DNA from: Bradyrhizobium diazoefficiens
GTDB lineage: Bacteria > Pseudomonadota > Alphaproteobacteria > Rhizobiales > Xanthobacteraceae
Length of the DNA: 64,000 nt
Reading direction: 5' to 3'
Assembly (NCBI RefSeq): GCF_018131185.1
Contig: NZ_JAFCJE010000002.1
Coordinates: 496,001-560,000 of the forward strand
Part shown: positions 1 through 10,730 of the stretch, piece after piece
Layout of the letters: each line of letters begins with the position of its first letter
How positions within the stretch are numbered: the stretch's first letter is position 1
Position numbers and translations under genes: made by a program
Notes under the pieces: model-generated
Database searches by the model: none
Told to the model about the DNA's origin: nothing
What the model saw: only the letters and a program-made list of their open reading frames with translations

Positions 1-475
1 GCACCTTGGGATCGTCGCCGCTCTGCGCATCGCGCCACGCCGCAAAATCCTGCCACTCCGCCGCGCCGCCCTCGGTGGTGATGATCGTGCGCACGCCCGG
101 CAGCTGGTCCTTGATCTGGCGGACCTGTGTAATGAACTCCGGCCCGACGAACAGCACCGGCGCCTTGCAGTCTTCGACGATGAACGCGACCTCGGGCCCC
201 GCCAGCCGCCAATTCACCGGCGCCATCACGACGCCGGCCTTCATCGCGCCCATCAAGAGCTCGAAATAGAGATCGCTGTTCTTGCCGAGATAGGCAATGC
301 GGTCGCCGTGTCTGACGCCCATTGCGAGAAGCGCATTCGCAACCTTGTTGGTCTTGATATCGAACTCGGCAAAGCTGGTGAGGCGGCCTTCGAATTCGTA
401 GGCGACGGCGTTGCCGCGGCTCTTGGCGCGTTCGCGCACCATGTCGGCGAGAGTTGCCAATGGCTGTGTGGACAT
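1..475 (-). CDS. Acyl-CoA synthetase (AMP-forming), N-terminal part
   Basis: This is the first 158 codons of an ANL-superfamily adenylating enzyme that continues beyond the left edge. Read leftward it begins MSTQPLATLADMVRERAK and continues through blocks typical of fatty-acyl-CoA ligases: YEFEGRLTSFAEFD, RIAYLGKNSDLYFELLMGAMKAG and APVNWRLAGPEVAFIVED. Family knowledge: such enzymes activate a carboxylic acid with ATP and CoA. The P-loop, the adenylation motifs and the catalytic lysine domain are outside the window, so substrate class cannot be judged. It is co-directional with the SDR gene upstream, which suggests a shared acyl-CoA pathway, but about 250 bp with a palindromic repeat separate them. 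Confidence 0.85.
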   Translation of the reverse strand, partial: MSTQPLATLADMVRERAKSRGNAVAYEFEGRLTSFAEFDIKTNKVANALLAMGVRHGDRIAYLGKNSDLYFELLMGAMKAGVVMAPVNWRLAGPEVAFIVEDCKAPVLFVGPEFITQVRQIKDQLPGVRTIITTEGGAAEWQDFAAWRDAQSGDDPKV

Positions 476-562
476 GTTTCTCCCGTGGAGTCTTGTTTTT
501 ATGCCGGGGAGTGTGGCGTCATCCGCGAGTGAAGACAAGGTGGGAGGTGCATCGAACGGTTT

Positions 563-719
563 CGTGTCCCGGACGCGCTGCAGCGCTTGCGCTGCTGCGC
601 AGAGCCGGGACCCATTTATCCACGTGCAAGCAATCTGGGCCCCGGCTCAGCAGCGCACCACGCCCTCTCGACGATGCTTCGCATCGCCAGGGACGCGCTG
701 CGCTGCGTCCGGGGCACGA
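563..719. repeat. Palindromic intergenic repeat, family E copy 1
   Basis: The ends are inverted copies: CGTGTCCCGGACGCGCTGC at the left and a GCGCTGCGTCCGGGGCACG-like end at the right. Inside are further short inverted stretches (GAGCCGGGACCC against GGGCCCCGGCTC). It fills most of the 476-726 gap. A related sequence lies at 7590-7690. This matches the REP-like elements scattered through Bradyrhizobium genomes. Confidence 0.7.
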
Positions 720-726
720 GAGAGTA

Positions 727-1599
727 CTACCCCCGCTTCGCCCGATCCTTCTCGTTCTGCGCCATGATGCTTTCGCGCGCGGTTCTCCAGTCGTCGTCGC
801 TCCAGTCGCGGAGCTGGTAGAAATTGCCGCCCATCGCGAGCGCCTGTGCGCCGTCCATCGCGATGGTCTCGCCGCTGATCCAGTCGCAGCCGCCGGAGAT
901 CAGGAACACCGCGACGTTCTGCAGTTCCTCCATGGTTCCGACGCGGCCCATCGGGTTCATCGCCTTGGTGCGCGCGCCGGCCTCGTCGCCGGGCTTGATG
1001 CGCTTGCTCATGCCCTCGGTCGGGATCTCGCCGGGCGCGATGGTGTTGAGGCGAATGCCGTAGCGGCCCCATTCGGTGGCGAGCGACATCGTCATGGCGT
1101 GGATCGCCGACTTGCTCATCGCCGACGGCACCACATAAGGCGAGCCGTTGCGCACCCACGTCGTGGTGATCGACACCACGTTGCCGGGCTGCTTGTCCGC
1201 GATCCAGCGCTTGCCGACTGCATGGGTCACGTAGAAGGTGCCGTGCATGACGATGTTGGCGACGGCGTCGAAGCCGCGCGGCGACAGTTCCTCGGTGCGC
1301 GAGATGAAATTGCCGGCGGCGTTGTTGATGAGGTCGGTGAGACCGCCGTCGCGGAAGATGGTCTCGACCATCTCCTCGACCGCGAGCGCGTTGCGGATGT
1401 CGACGCCGTGGCTGGTGACGCGGCCGCCATACTCGGCCATCAGCTCGGTCGCGGTCTCGTCGCACACGATCTTGCGCCGGCCGCAGATGTGCACCTCGGC
1501 GCCGAGTTGGAGGAAGCGCGCCGCCATCGACTTGCCGAGTCCGGTTCCGCCGCCGGTCACGAGAATGCGCCGTCCGGCCAGAAGATTTTCCTTGAACAT
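727..1599 (-). CDS. SDR oxidoreductase, 2,4-dienoyl-CoA reductase-like
   Basis: Classical-length (290 aa) short-chain dehydrogenase/reductase. The NAD(P)-binding TGGGTGLG motif is near residue 15 and the NNAAGNF block near residue 92. The usual YxxxK catalytic pair is absent: the lysine (K163) is preceded by serine (S159) in VPSAMSK. This is the arrangement of 2,4-dienoyl-CoA reductases of the DECR type, where the active Tyr lies elsewhere in the chain. Likely role is reduction of an unsaturated acyl-CoA during beta-oxidation of unsaturated or unusual fatty acids. The start is supported by a GGGAG just upstream. It is divergent from the crotonase gene at 1716. A generic SDR acting on another enoyl substrate is the alternative. 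Confidence 0.8.
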   Translation of the reverse strand: MFKENLLAGRRILVTGGGTGLGKSMAARFLQLGAEVHICGRRKIVCDETATELMAEYGGRVTSHGVDIRNALAVEEMVETIFRDGGLTDLINNAAGNFISRTEELSPRGFDAVANIVMHGTFYVTHAVGKRWIADKQPGNVVSITTTWVRNGSPYVVPSAMSKSAIHAMTMSLATEWGRYGIRLNTIAPGEIPTEGMSKRIKPGDEAGARTKAMNPMGRVGTMEELQNVAVFLISGGCDWISGETIAMDGAQALAMGGNFYQLRDWSDDDWRTARESIMAQNEKDRAKRG

Positions 1600-1715
1600 G
1601 GCTGTTTCTCCCGTACGGATTGTCAGTTAATTGGTCGATTGACTAAATCCGGCTGCAGGCGTCCTGTAAAGCGGCACTGAACAAGAACAGGCAAGAACTC
1701 GGGGAGAATTCGTCC

Positions 1716-2525
1716 ATGGAAGAGCGCGTCTCGATCTCGATCTCGGAAGGCGTCGCCGACGTGCGCCTGGTGCGTGCGGACAAGATGAATGCGCTGGATC
1801 AGGCCATGTTCGAGGCGCTTGTCGCCGCAACCGAGCGACTTTCGAAGGAGAAGGGCGTGCGCGTCGTCGTGCTCTCGGGCGAGGGCCGCGCCTTCTGCGC
1901 AGGCCTCGACATGGGGCGTTTTGCCGCCATGAAGGAGAAGGGCGGCAACGGAATTCCGGGTGGCGAAAATCGCGATCTCACCAAGCGCACGCACGGCCAG
2001 GCCAACTTCCCGCAACAGGCGGTGTGGGGCTGGCGCCAGCTTCCGGTGCCCGTCATCGCAGCAGTACATGGTGTCGCCTTCGGCGGCGGCTTCCAGCTCT
2101 CGCTCGGCGCCGACATGCGCTTCCTCTCGGCGGATGCGCGGATGTCGATCATGGAGATCAAATGGGGCCTCGTGCCTGACATGGCGGGCACCCCGATCCT
2201 GGCAAGCCTCGTGCGCGACGATATCCTGCGAGATCTCACCTACACCGGCCGCATCTTCTCGGCGCAGGAGGCGATGACCTACGGCCTCGCCACCCGCATC
2301 TGCGACGACCCGCGCGCCGCGGCACTGGAAGCCGCGCGCGAGATCGCCGGCAAGAGTCCCGATGCGATCCGCGCCGCCAAGCGGCTGCTCAACAATCTCT
2401 CCGTTGATCCGGGTCCGGCGCTGCTCGCGGAATCAGTCGAGCAGCAGAAGCTGATCGGCAGCCCGAACCAGACCGAGGCGGTGCGCTCCAATCTGGAGAA
2501 GCGCGCGGCGAAGTATGCGGATTAG
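1716..2525 (+). CDS. Crotonase / enoyl-CoA hydratase family protein
   Basis: 269-aa crotonase-fold enzyme. The oxyanion-hole segments are visible: GRAFCAGLDM near residue 58 and GVAFGGGFQLSLGAD near residue 119. Of the two glutamates used by true hydratases, the second is kept (E147, in MEIKWGL) but the first is glutamine (Q127, in GGGFQ); they are 20 residues apart, as in the rat enzyme. Simple syn-hydration of enoyl-CoA is therefore doubtful, and another crotonase reaction (isomerase, hydrolase or lyase) is possible. It is followed by an acyl-CoA ligase and a second crotonase on the same strand, so the three probably serve one acyl-CoA route. A palindromic repeat separates it from the ligase. 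Confidence 0.87.
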   Translation: MEERVSISISEGVADVRLVRADKMNALDQAMFEALVAATERLSKEKGVRVVVLSGEGRAFCAGLDMGRFAAMKEKGGNGIPGGENRDLTKRTHGQANFPQQAVWGWRQLPVPVIAAVHGVAFGGGFQLSLGADMRFLSADARMSIMEIKWGLVPDMAGTPILASLVRDDILRDLTYTGRIFSAQEAMTYGLATRICDDPRAAALEAAREIAGKSPDAIRAAKRLLNNLSVDPGPALLAESVEQQKLIGSPNQTEAVRSNLEKRAAKYAD

Positions 2526-2530
2526 CCCTC

Positions 2531-2638
2531 CTGTCATTCCGGGATACGCCGGAGGCGCAGACCCGGAATCCATCGAGCCGCACGCTCCGTCGCCAAATGG
2601 ATTCCGGGTTCGATGCTTCGCATCGCCCCGGAATGACG
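2531..2638. repeat. Palindromic repeat family A, copy 1
   Basis: About 108 bp with inverted ends: CTGTCATTCCGGG at the left and CCCCGGAATGACG at the right. An internal inverted pair is CCGGAATCCAT / ATGGATTCCGGG. Related copies lie at 11677-11782, 15603-15710 and 21942-22047. It occupies the whole gap between the crotonase and the ligase. Likely a REP/BIME-type element, transcribed here as a long hairpin between co-directional genes. Confidence 0.85.
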
Positions 2639-2663
2639 ATCACAACTCCAAAGAAAAGCAAAA

Positions 2664-4208
2664 ATGAGCGAAACGTCCGACTTCCTCGGCATCGTCTCCG
2701 GCGATCGCCGCCGCACCCACACCGAAGTCGCAGCCCGTGCCGACCGCATCGCCTCCGGCCTCGCCAGGGTCGGGGTGAAGCCAGGCGATTGCGTCTGCAT
2801 GCTGATGCGCAACGACATCGCGTTCCTGGAGGCGGCCTATGCCGCGATGCGGCTCGGTGCCTATGGCGTTCCGATCAACTGGCATTTCAAGCCGGAAGAG
2901 ATCAACTACATCCTGGACGATACTGGCACGTCGGTGCTGATCGGACATGCCGACATGCTGCACGCCTTGCGCGATGCGATTCCGGAGGGCGTCACCGTGC
3001 TCAGCGTTCCGACGCCGCCGGAGATCCTGTCCAACTACAGGATCGATCCAGACCGTCTGACGACGCCCGACTTCGCGATCGATTTCGAATCCTGGCTCGC
3101 GCAGCACCAGCCCTATGACGGCCCGGTGGTGCCGCAGCCCATGAACATGATCTACACGTCCGGCACGACCGGCCATCCCAAGGGTGTCCGCCGCAATGCC
3201 CCGACGCCGGAGCAGCAGGCGGCCGGCGAGCGCATGCGCGCGATGATCTATGGGCTGAAGCCCGGCGCCCGCGCATTGCTGCCGGGCCCCCTCTATCATT
3301 CCGCGCCGAACTCATTCGGCATCCGCGCCGGCAAGCTCGGCGGCGCCTTGGTGCTGATGCCGCGCTTCGAAGCGGAAGAATTTCTCGAAGCGATCGAACG
3401 GTACAGGATCGACACCATCTTCATGGTGCCCACCATGTTCATCCGCCTGATGAAGCTGCCGGAGGAGGTGCGCAGGAGATACGATGTCTCCTCGTTGCGC
3501 CACGTCATCCACGCCGCCGCGCCGTGTCCGGCGGAGATCAAGCGCGCCATGATCGAATGGTGGGGCCCGGTGATCTATGAATTCTACGGCTCGACCGAAT
3601 CCAGCGCGGTCACCTTCGCCACCTCCGAGGACGCGTTGAAAAAGCCCGGCACCGTCGGCAAAATCTCGCCCGGCGCCGAGCTGCGCTTCCTCGGCGAGGA
3701 CGGTCGCCTGCTCGGCGTGGGCGAGATCGGCGAGATCTATTCCCGCATGGCCGAACTGGCCGATTTCACCTACCACAACAAGCCGGAGAAGCGCACCGAG
3801 ATCGACCGCGACGGCTTCATTACCTCGGGCGATGTCGGCTATATCGACGAAGACGGCTACGTCTTCATCTGCGATCGCAAGCGCGACATGGTGATCTCGG
3901 GCGGCGTCAACATCTACCCGGCCGAGATCGAGTCCGTGCTGCATGCCGTTTCCGGCGTGCATGATTGCGCCGTGTTCGGCATCCCCGACGCCGAATTCGG
4001 CGAGGCGCTCATGGCGGTGGTGGAGCCGCAAGCCGGTGTCACGCTCGAGGTCGCCGGCGTTCGTGCCGCGCTGAAGGCGCATCTCGCCGACTACAAGGTG
4101 CCCAAGCACATCGAGATCCGCAGCGGCCTGCCGCGCGAGGATTCCGGCAAGATATTCAAGCGCCGCCTGCGCGATCCCTATTGGGAGCAGGCGGGTCGGA
4201 AGATCTGA
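2664..4208 (+). CDS. Acyl-CoA synthetase / AMP-dependent ligase
   Basis: 514-aa ANL-superfamily enzyme with all core motifs: the phosphate-binding loop YTSGTTGHPKGV (about residues 164-175), YGSTES (near 310), SGDVGYIDEDGY and the hinge CDRKRDMVISGG, and the C-terminal catalytic lysine region GKIFKRRLRDPY. It forms an acyl-AMP and then an acyl-CoA; substrate is not predictable from sequence alone. Length fits medium/long-chain or aryl acid ligases. The flanking crotonases and nearby SDR point to beta-oxidation of an uncommon acid, possibly alicyclic or aromatic as is frequent in this lineage. The ATG lies directly after the family A repeat. Confidence 0.93.
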   Translation: MSETSDFLGIVSGDRRRTHTEVAARADRIASGLARVGVKPGDCVCMLMRNDIAFLEAAYAAMRLGAYGVPINWHFKPEEINYILDDTGTSVLIGHADMLHALRDAIPEGVTVLSVPTPPEILSNYRIDPDRLTTPDFAIDFESWLAQHQPYDGPVVPQPMNMIYTSGTTGHPKGVRRNAPTPEQQAAGERMRAMIYGLKPGARALLPGPLYHSAPNSFGIRAGKLGGALVLMPRFEAEEFLEAIERYRIDTIFMVPTMFIRLMKLPEEVRRRYDVSSLRHVIHAAAPCPAEIKRAMIEWWGPVIYEFYGSTESSAVTFATSEDALKKPGTVGKISPGAELRFLGEDGRLLGVGEIGEIYSRMAELADFTYHNKPEKRTEIDRDGFITSGDVGYIDEDGYVFICDRKRDMVISGGVNIYPAEIESVLHAVSGVHDCAVFGIPDAEFGEALMAVVEPQAGVTLEVAGVRAALKAHLADYKVPKHIEIRSGLPREDSGKIFKRRLRDPYWEQAGRKI

Positions 4209-4217
4209 CAGTCCGTT

Positions 4218-4293
4218 GCCCGGATGAGCGACAGCGATAGCCGGGACGATATGAGAGTAGAGCCCCGGATGTCGCTTCGTTGATCCGGGCTAC
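4218..4293. repeat. Palindromic repeat family B, copy 1
   Basis: A hairpin-forming element of about 76 bp: GCCCGGATGAGCGACAGCGA at the left and a right half containing TCGCTTCGTTGATCCGGGCTAC, approximately inverted. A close copy lies at 5122-5194, so two copies bracket the crotonase gene at 4319-5122. Confidence 0.75.
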
Positions 4294-4318
4294 AGAAACG
4301 ATCAGGGAAGGGACCTCC

Positions 4319-5122
4319 ATGAACGACGCGGCAGTTGCGACCGACGAGGTCCTCTACAAGATCGCCGATCACATCGCGACCATCACGCTGAACGCGCCGG
4401 AACGCATGAACACCATCTCCGGGCCGATGCTGAACGATCTGGCGCGGCTGCTCACCGAAGCCAACGAGGACAAGGACGTCCGCGTCGTGATCCTCACCGG
4501 CAAGGGCAGGGCGTTCTGCGCCGGGCTCGATCTGCGCAAAGAGCGCGACGGCAACGGCCTCAGCGCCGCGTCCTCGCCAACCACGATCAACCTCCGCAAC
4601 ACGCCGCCGACAGTCCTGCAGGCGATGGACAAGCCGACCATCTGCGCCGTCAACGGCGGCGCGGCCGGCTATGGCATGGACACCGCGCTCGGCTGCGACA
4701 TCCGCATCATGGCGGAGTCCTCGAAACTAGCCGCTGCCTTCGTCAAGCGCGGCGTGGTGCCGGAATCCGGCGGCACCTGGCTGCTGCCGCGCATGCTCGG
4801 CTGGGCCAAGGCGTCCGAACTGATCTTCACCGGCCGCACCCTCAGTGCCCGCGAATGCCTCGAATGGGGCCTCGCCAACGAGGTCGTACCGGACGCGGAG
4901 CTGATGACCCGTGCCACCGCGATCGCCCGCGAGATCGCCGCCAACGCACCGCTTGCGGTGCAGGCCTCCAAGCGGATGATGCGGATGGGCCTCAACGAGA
5001 CCTTCCACGACCACGTCCACCACGTCTATCTCCAGCTGCTGCCGCTGTTCAAAACCCAGGACGTGGCCGAGGGCATGAAGGCGTTCATGGAAAAGCGGGA
5101 GCCGAAATTTGAAGGGCGGTAG
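4319..5122 (+). CDS. Crotonase / enoyl-CoA hydratase-isomerase family protein
   Basis: 267-aa crotonase-fold protein. Oxyanion-hole loops are GRAFCAGLDL (about residues 64-73) and GGAAGYGMDTALGCD (about 113-127). At the two hydratase glutamate positions it has D121 and F141, so it should not be a standard hydratase. It has E149 in VVPESGG, the place where several enoyl-CoA isomerases carry their acidic catalytic residue. Best reading is an enoyl-CoA isomerase or a related crotonase. ATG 4319 is chosen over an in-frame TTG at 4280 because GGAAGGGA sits at normal spacing before it and the TTG lies inside the family B repeat. It is flanked by two family B repeats. Confidence 0.87.
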   Translation: MNDAAVATDEVLYKIADHIATITLNAPERMNTISGPMLNDLARLLTEANEDKDVRVVILTGKGRAFCAGLDLRKERDGNGLSAASSPTTINLRNTPPTVLQAMDKPTICAVNGGAAGYGMDTALGCDIRIMAESSKLAAAFVKRGVVPESGGTWLLPRMLGWAKASELIFTGRTLSARECLEWGLANEVVPDAELMTRATAIAREIAANAPLAVQASKRMMRMGLNETFHDHVHHVYLQLLPLFKTQDVAEGMKAFMEKREPKFEGR

Positions 5123-5194
5123 CCCGGGTGAGCGCAGCGATACCCGGGACGGTGAGAGTTAAGTCCCGGATGTCGCTTCGTTCATCCGGGCTAC
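5122..5194. repeat. Palindromic repeat family B, copy 2
   Basis: Begins at the last base of the crotonase stop codon: GCCCGGGTGAGCGCAGCGA at the left, with a CGCTTCGTTCATCCGGGCTAC right half. It is nearly identical to 4218-4293. It could fold as an RNA hairpin immediately after the stop codon and act as a transcript 3' end, although no T-run follows. Confidence 0.75.
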
Positions 5195-5261
5195 CTTGCC
5201 GTCTTAGCAGAGACAGATTTAGATCCTATATAGAGGGCGTCATCGTCTAACGGATCATCCC

Positions 5262-5666
5262 ATGGCCCCCGTTTCCATCCTCCTCAACATCCTCTGGATC
5301 CTCATCGGCGGCGCCTGGATGGCGTTCGGCTGGCTGATCGCTGCGATCATCATGGCCATCACCATCATCGGCCTGCCCTGGGCGCGGGCGGCGTTCAACA
5401 TCGCCGTCTACACGCTGCTGCCATTCGGCTCGCGAGCGGTCAACCGCTACGACGTGACCGGCATGAGCGATATCGGAACCGGCCCGCTCGGGCTGATTGG
5501 CAACATCATCTGGTTCGTGCTCGCCGGCTGGTGGCTGGCGCTGGGCCACCTCCTGACTGCGCTGGCCCTCGCGATCACCATCATCGGCATCCCCTTTGCC
5601 TGGGCCCACCTGAAGCTCGCCGGCATCGCGCTCTGGCCGATCGGCAAGGTGATCGTGCCCGCCTGA
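5262..5666 (+). CDS. YccF-domain inner membrane protein
   Basis: 134-aa hydrophobic protein with two copies of a similar unit. Each unit has a membrane segment followed by AITIIGLPWARAAFN (about residues 42-56) or AITIIGIPFAWAHLK (about 105-119). This duplicated IIGxPxA pattern is the hallmark of the YccF domain family. About four membrane helices are expected. Function is unknown; E. coli YccF is likewise uncharacterised. It stands alone between a family B repeat and the convergent N-acetyltransferase gene. Confidence 0.88.
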   Translation: MAPVSILLNILWILIGGAWMAFGWLIAAIIMAITIIGLPWARAAFNIAVYTLLPFGSRAVNRYDVTGMSDIGTGPLGLIGNIIWFVLAGWWLALGHLLTALALAITIIGIPFAWAHLKLAGIALWPIGKVIVPA

Positions 5667-5767
5667 GGCGCGTACCAGCGGGATTCAGGAGCGGGCTTCA
5701 GTCATTCGAGCACCTCATCGGCGCGCATAAGAAAACTATCTCCACGCCTTGCTCATTTGTGGGTATG

Positions 5768-6622
5768 TCAAGCGAAGAACGGATGAGGGGCGCCCTTCTC
5801 GCCCTTGCGCTCCATGACATCGATACAGGTTCGGATCTCTTCATCCGACATGTTGAGTCCGAACTGGTCTCGCAGGACGGTTTGGAACTCGGCCTCGTCC
5901 GCCACCTGGCGTCTCTCCGCTTCTCCCGTTGCATGTCGTACGGTGATGCGGCGATTGAATATAGTGATGCGTGTTCGATTGGGGCCCGGGCGCGCCGCGA
6001 TGATGTTGCTCTGGTAGGGCGCATCCGGGTGCGTGCCCGTATACCAGTTCGTGATCTCATACTCGCCGTCGTACTTCGGGTACGGGATCACTCGATAAAT
6101 ATGCTCCCATTCGTCTCGAAGCCTTGCCTGCAGCGTGAGTTCTCCGCCAACCTCTATGAAGCGCATGGGCTCGTGCGGCGTATCCTGCTCGACATGCTCA
6201 CGCAGCAGCAGGGCTGATGTCGGCGCGAGATTGCCGAAGCCGACATCTGCCAAATATGGACCTTCGGGCAAGTTCACTTGGAGCAGCATATGGATCGCCG
6301 GGCGCGGCGCGTCGATCGCCATGCCCCGCACGACCCGCCCTTGCAGACTGGTGACATTGTAACCAAGCGACCGGAGGCCTTCGCGGAACAGCATGTTCTG
6401 CTCGAGGCAGTAGCCGCCCCGACCGCCGACAATCATCTTTTGATGCAGAGAAGCAATGTCGAGCTTCGGCGTTCTGCCGAGCATGATGTCGAGAGATTCG
6501 TAGGCAATCGTATGAGAGTGAGAAAAAATGAGTCTGTGCAGAGTATCGAGAGTTGGTTGAAGCGAGCCTGTATGTCCGATGCGATCCAGCCAAGCTTTCT
6601 GATCAAATGAAGGCGCACTCAT
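5768..6622 (-). CDS. nat: Arylamine N-acetyltransferase
   Basis: 284-aa member of the arylamine N-acetyltransferase family with the complete catalytic triad: C72 in GGRGGYCLEQN, H111 in RPAIHMLLQV and D126 in YLADVGFGN. These spacings match characterised NATs. The enzyme transfers an acetyl (or other acyl) group from acyl-CoA to aromatic amines, hydrazines or related acceptors in the cytoplasm. The natural substrate is unknown. It is a single gene, divergent from PEP carboxylase, with a 1.2-kb repeat-rich gap in front of it, so its promoter probably lies in 6623-6750. No strong ribosome binding site is evident before the ATG. Confidence 0.93.
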   Translation of the reverse strand: MSAPSFDQKAWLDRIGHTGSLQPTLDTLHRLIFSHSHTIAYESLDIMLGRTPKLDIASLHQKMIVGGRGGYCLEQNMLFREGLRSLGYNVTSLQGRVVRGMAIDAPRPAIHMLLQVNLPEGPYLADVGFGNLAPTSALLLREHVEQDTPHEPMRFIEVGGELTLQARLRDEWEHIYRVIPYPKYDGEYEITNWYTGTHPDAPYQSNIIAARPGPNRTRITIFNRRITVRHATGEAERRQVADEAEFQTVLRDQFGLNMSDEEIRTCIDVMERKGEKGAPHPFFA

Positions 6623-6756
6623 CGGATGGGCTCCCCCCGAGCTTTCGATGGAATTTATCCGGAAAGCCGAATCGGAGCAACGGCCGGTGCCGCCTGGATC
6701 GAGGGCAGCAAACCGCCCGTTAGTGACTAACGCATCGGTTGTGCAGGTGCTTGGCT

Positions 6757-6852
6757 CGCAGGATGGGTAGAGCCCCAGCGAAACCCATCAATCCGTCCGT
6801 CGATGACGAGGTAGGGTGGGTTTCAAGGCTCGCCCCATCCTGCGCGCTACGC
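6757..6852. repeat. Degenerate palindromic repeat (GTAGGGTGGG type, family C)
   Basis: Inverted arms GCTCGCAGGATGGG and CCCCATCCTGCGCGC surround an inner AAACCCATC / GGTAGGGTGGGTTTC pair. It resembles the GTAGGGTGGGCAAAG elements at 30258-30300 and 41179-41268, but is more diverged. Confidence 0.5.
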
Positions 6853-6889
6853 GTTCTCAGTCGGTGCTGCCCACACAACGCCTCGCGCC

Positions 6890-7545
6890 ACCCGACGGGC
6901 AAAACACGCCATATGAAGGTCAAGGGACATCACTGCGAAATATTCTGATTGACCGAATTCGACGTTTCGGCTAAACCGCATTCCATCCCGGCCCGTCAAA
7001 GGGACGTTTCGCGATCGTCACGATACGGTGGCCGGGATGCGGTGGACGCGGTAGCGCCGGCGCGCGACAGGATGGCAGGGCGGGCTAGCCTCGTGAGCCA
7101 TCGCGGTCCGCGATACGACACGGCGCGGTCACAGCGTTTCTTTTCGGCGTTGGGGGCGAGCACGCGCGAGCTTCCGACTGTCCGGGGAGGGACGTCCGCG
7201 GACGGCAAAAGCGTGTGGTCCTGACGCCCGGGGTCTGTGCGTCAAGGCTTGCGGTGATGACGCGGCCCGACCGGGTGCGCGCATCAGCGATCCGCAAGGC
7301 GACGGGGGCAATAGTGCATCGCTCCCCGGGGAGAGCACGCCATAAGCCGTAAAATCATTGCGCAGGGAAGGCCGGGATGTCCCGGCGTCACCTGTGGTCA
7401 CCCCGCGTGCGTCTTTCGCGTGCGGACCCTGGGTGCCAGCCGGCGCCCGGCCTTCCCTGCGCCCTTTGTTCTCGATGGGGGCGAAACGGACAGCAAAGCT
7501 CGGGCGGAACGCGCCGCGAGGCCGCGAAGGCGTGCTTGCCGAGAT
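6890..7545. repeat. Long structured intergenic repeat, copy 1
   Basis: About 650 bp that aligns end to end with 60135-60785, with many substitutions and small indels. Conserved structural parts are a perfect 17-bp inverted repeat, GCGCAGGGAAGGCCGGG at 7360-7376 with its complement at 7446-7462; a 12-bp palindrome CGTCCGCGGACG at 7193-7204; and a CTCCCCGGGGAG palindrome near 7322. The open frames through it differ between the two copies, so I do not read it as protein-coding. Here it lies between two divergent genes. It may be a dispersed non-coding element or a structured RNA; I know of no named family. Confidence 0.8.
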
Positions 7546-7589
7546 CGGCTCTCCTGCCGCGGACGCAGCGCGGCACTCCTTAGCGATAC

Positions 7590-7690
7590 GCTGCAGAGCC
7601 GGGGCCCACATCGCGGCAGGAACGGTGCGGCTCCGGGGTCGGCTCTGCGCAGCAACGCTAGGAGGCATTGCAGCGCGTCCGGGACACGGC
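7590..7690. repeat. Palindromic intergenic repeat, family E copy 2
   Basis: Contains GCTGCAGAGCCGGGGCCCA near 7590 and a GCAGCGCGTCCGGGACACGG end near 7690, matching in inverted orientation the arms of the 563-719 element. It lies between the long structured repeat and the PEP carboxylase ribosome binding site. Confidence 0.6.
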
Positions 7691-7798
7691 GCAGTGGCCG
7701 TGTGCACCGCTCCCAAGTTCATCTTGCGTTGCGGTAGAAAAATATCGCACACTCGACAGGCCGGGGAGCCGCAGGGAGCTCTGCGAGAGGAGCGAGCC

Positions 7799-10597
<2,799 letters not shown>

Positions 10598-10627
10598 TTG
10601 AGAGCGATGTTGCCGCTCCATTCCCGG

Positions 10628-10713
10628 CGTCATGCACGGGCTTGTCCCGGGCATCCACGTTCTTCGTGCCGTGGGTCAAGGCGTGGATGGCCGGGACGAG
10701 CCCGGCCATGACG
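10628..10713. repeat. Palindromic intergenic repeat, family F
   Basis: Inverted arms: CGTCATGCACGGGCTTGTCC at the left, and a right arm ending GGACGAGCCCGGCCATGACG, with an inner CATCCACG / CGTGGATG pair. It fills the gap between the convergent ppc and SDR genes, where it could act as a hairpin at both transcript ends. No second copy is in this window. Confidence 0.75.
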
Positions 10714-10730
10714 CGTAGAGAGTGTGCTGC

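Noticed and set aside
563..719. CRISPR-like array
   Set aside because: The repeated pieces are inverted halves of one palindromic element; no direct repeats with regular spacers occur anywhere in the window.
454..1680. 408-codon plus-strand frame through the left edge genes
   Set aside because: It crosses the start of the acyl-CoA synthetase, a palindromic repeat and the whole SDR gene; no motifs.
5225..5262. tRNA-like run GGCGTCATCGTCTAACGG before the YccF gene
   Set aside because: It has no acceptor stem, anticodon loop or T-loop at the required spacing.
7358..7798. N-terminal extension of PEP carboxylase by 147 codons
   Set aside because: The added sequence is encoded by repeat DNA, has no family similarity, and a good ribosome binding site supports ATG 7799.
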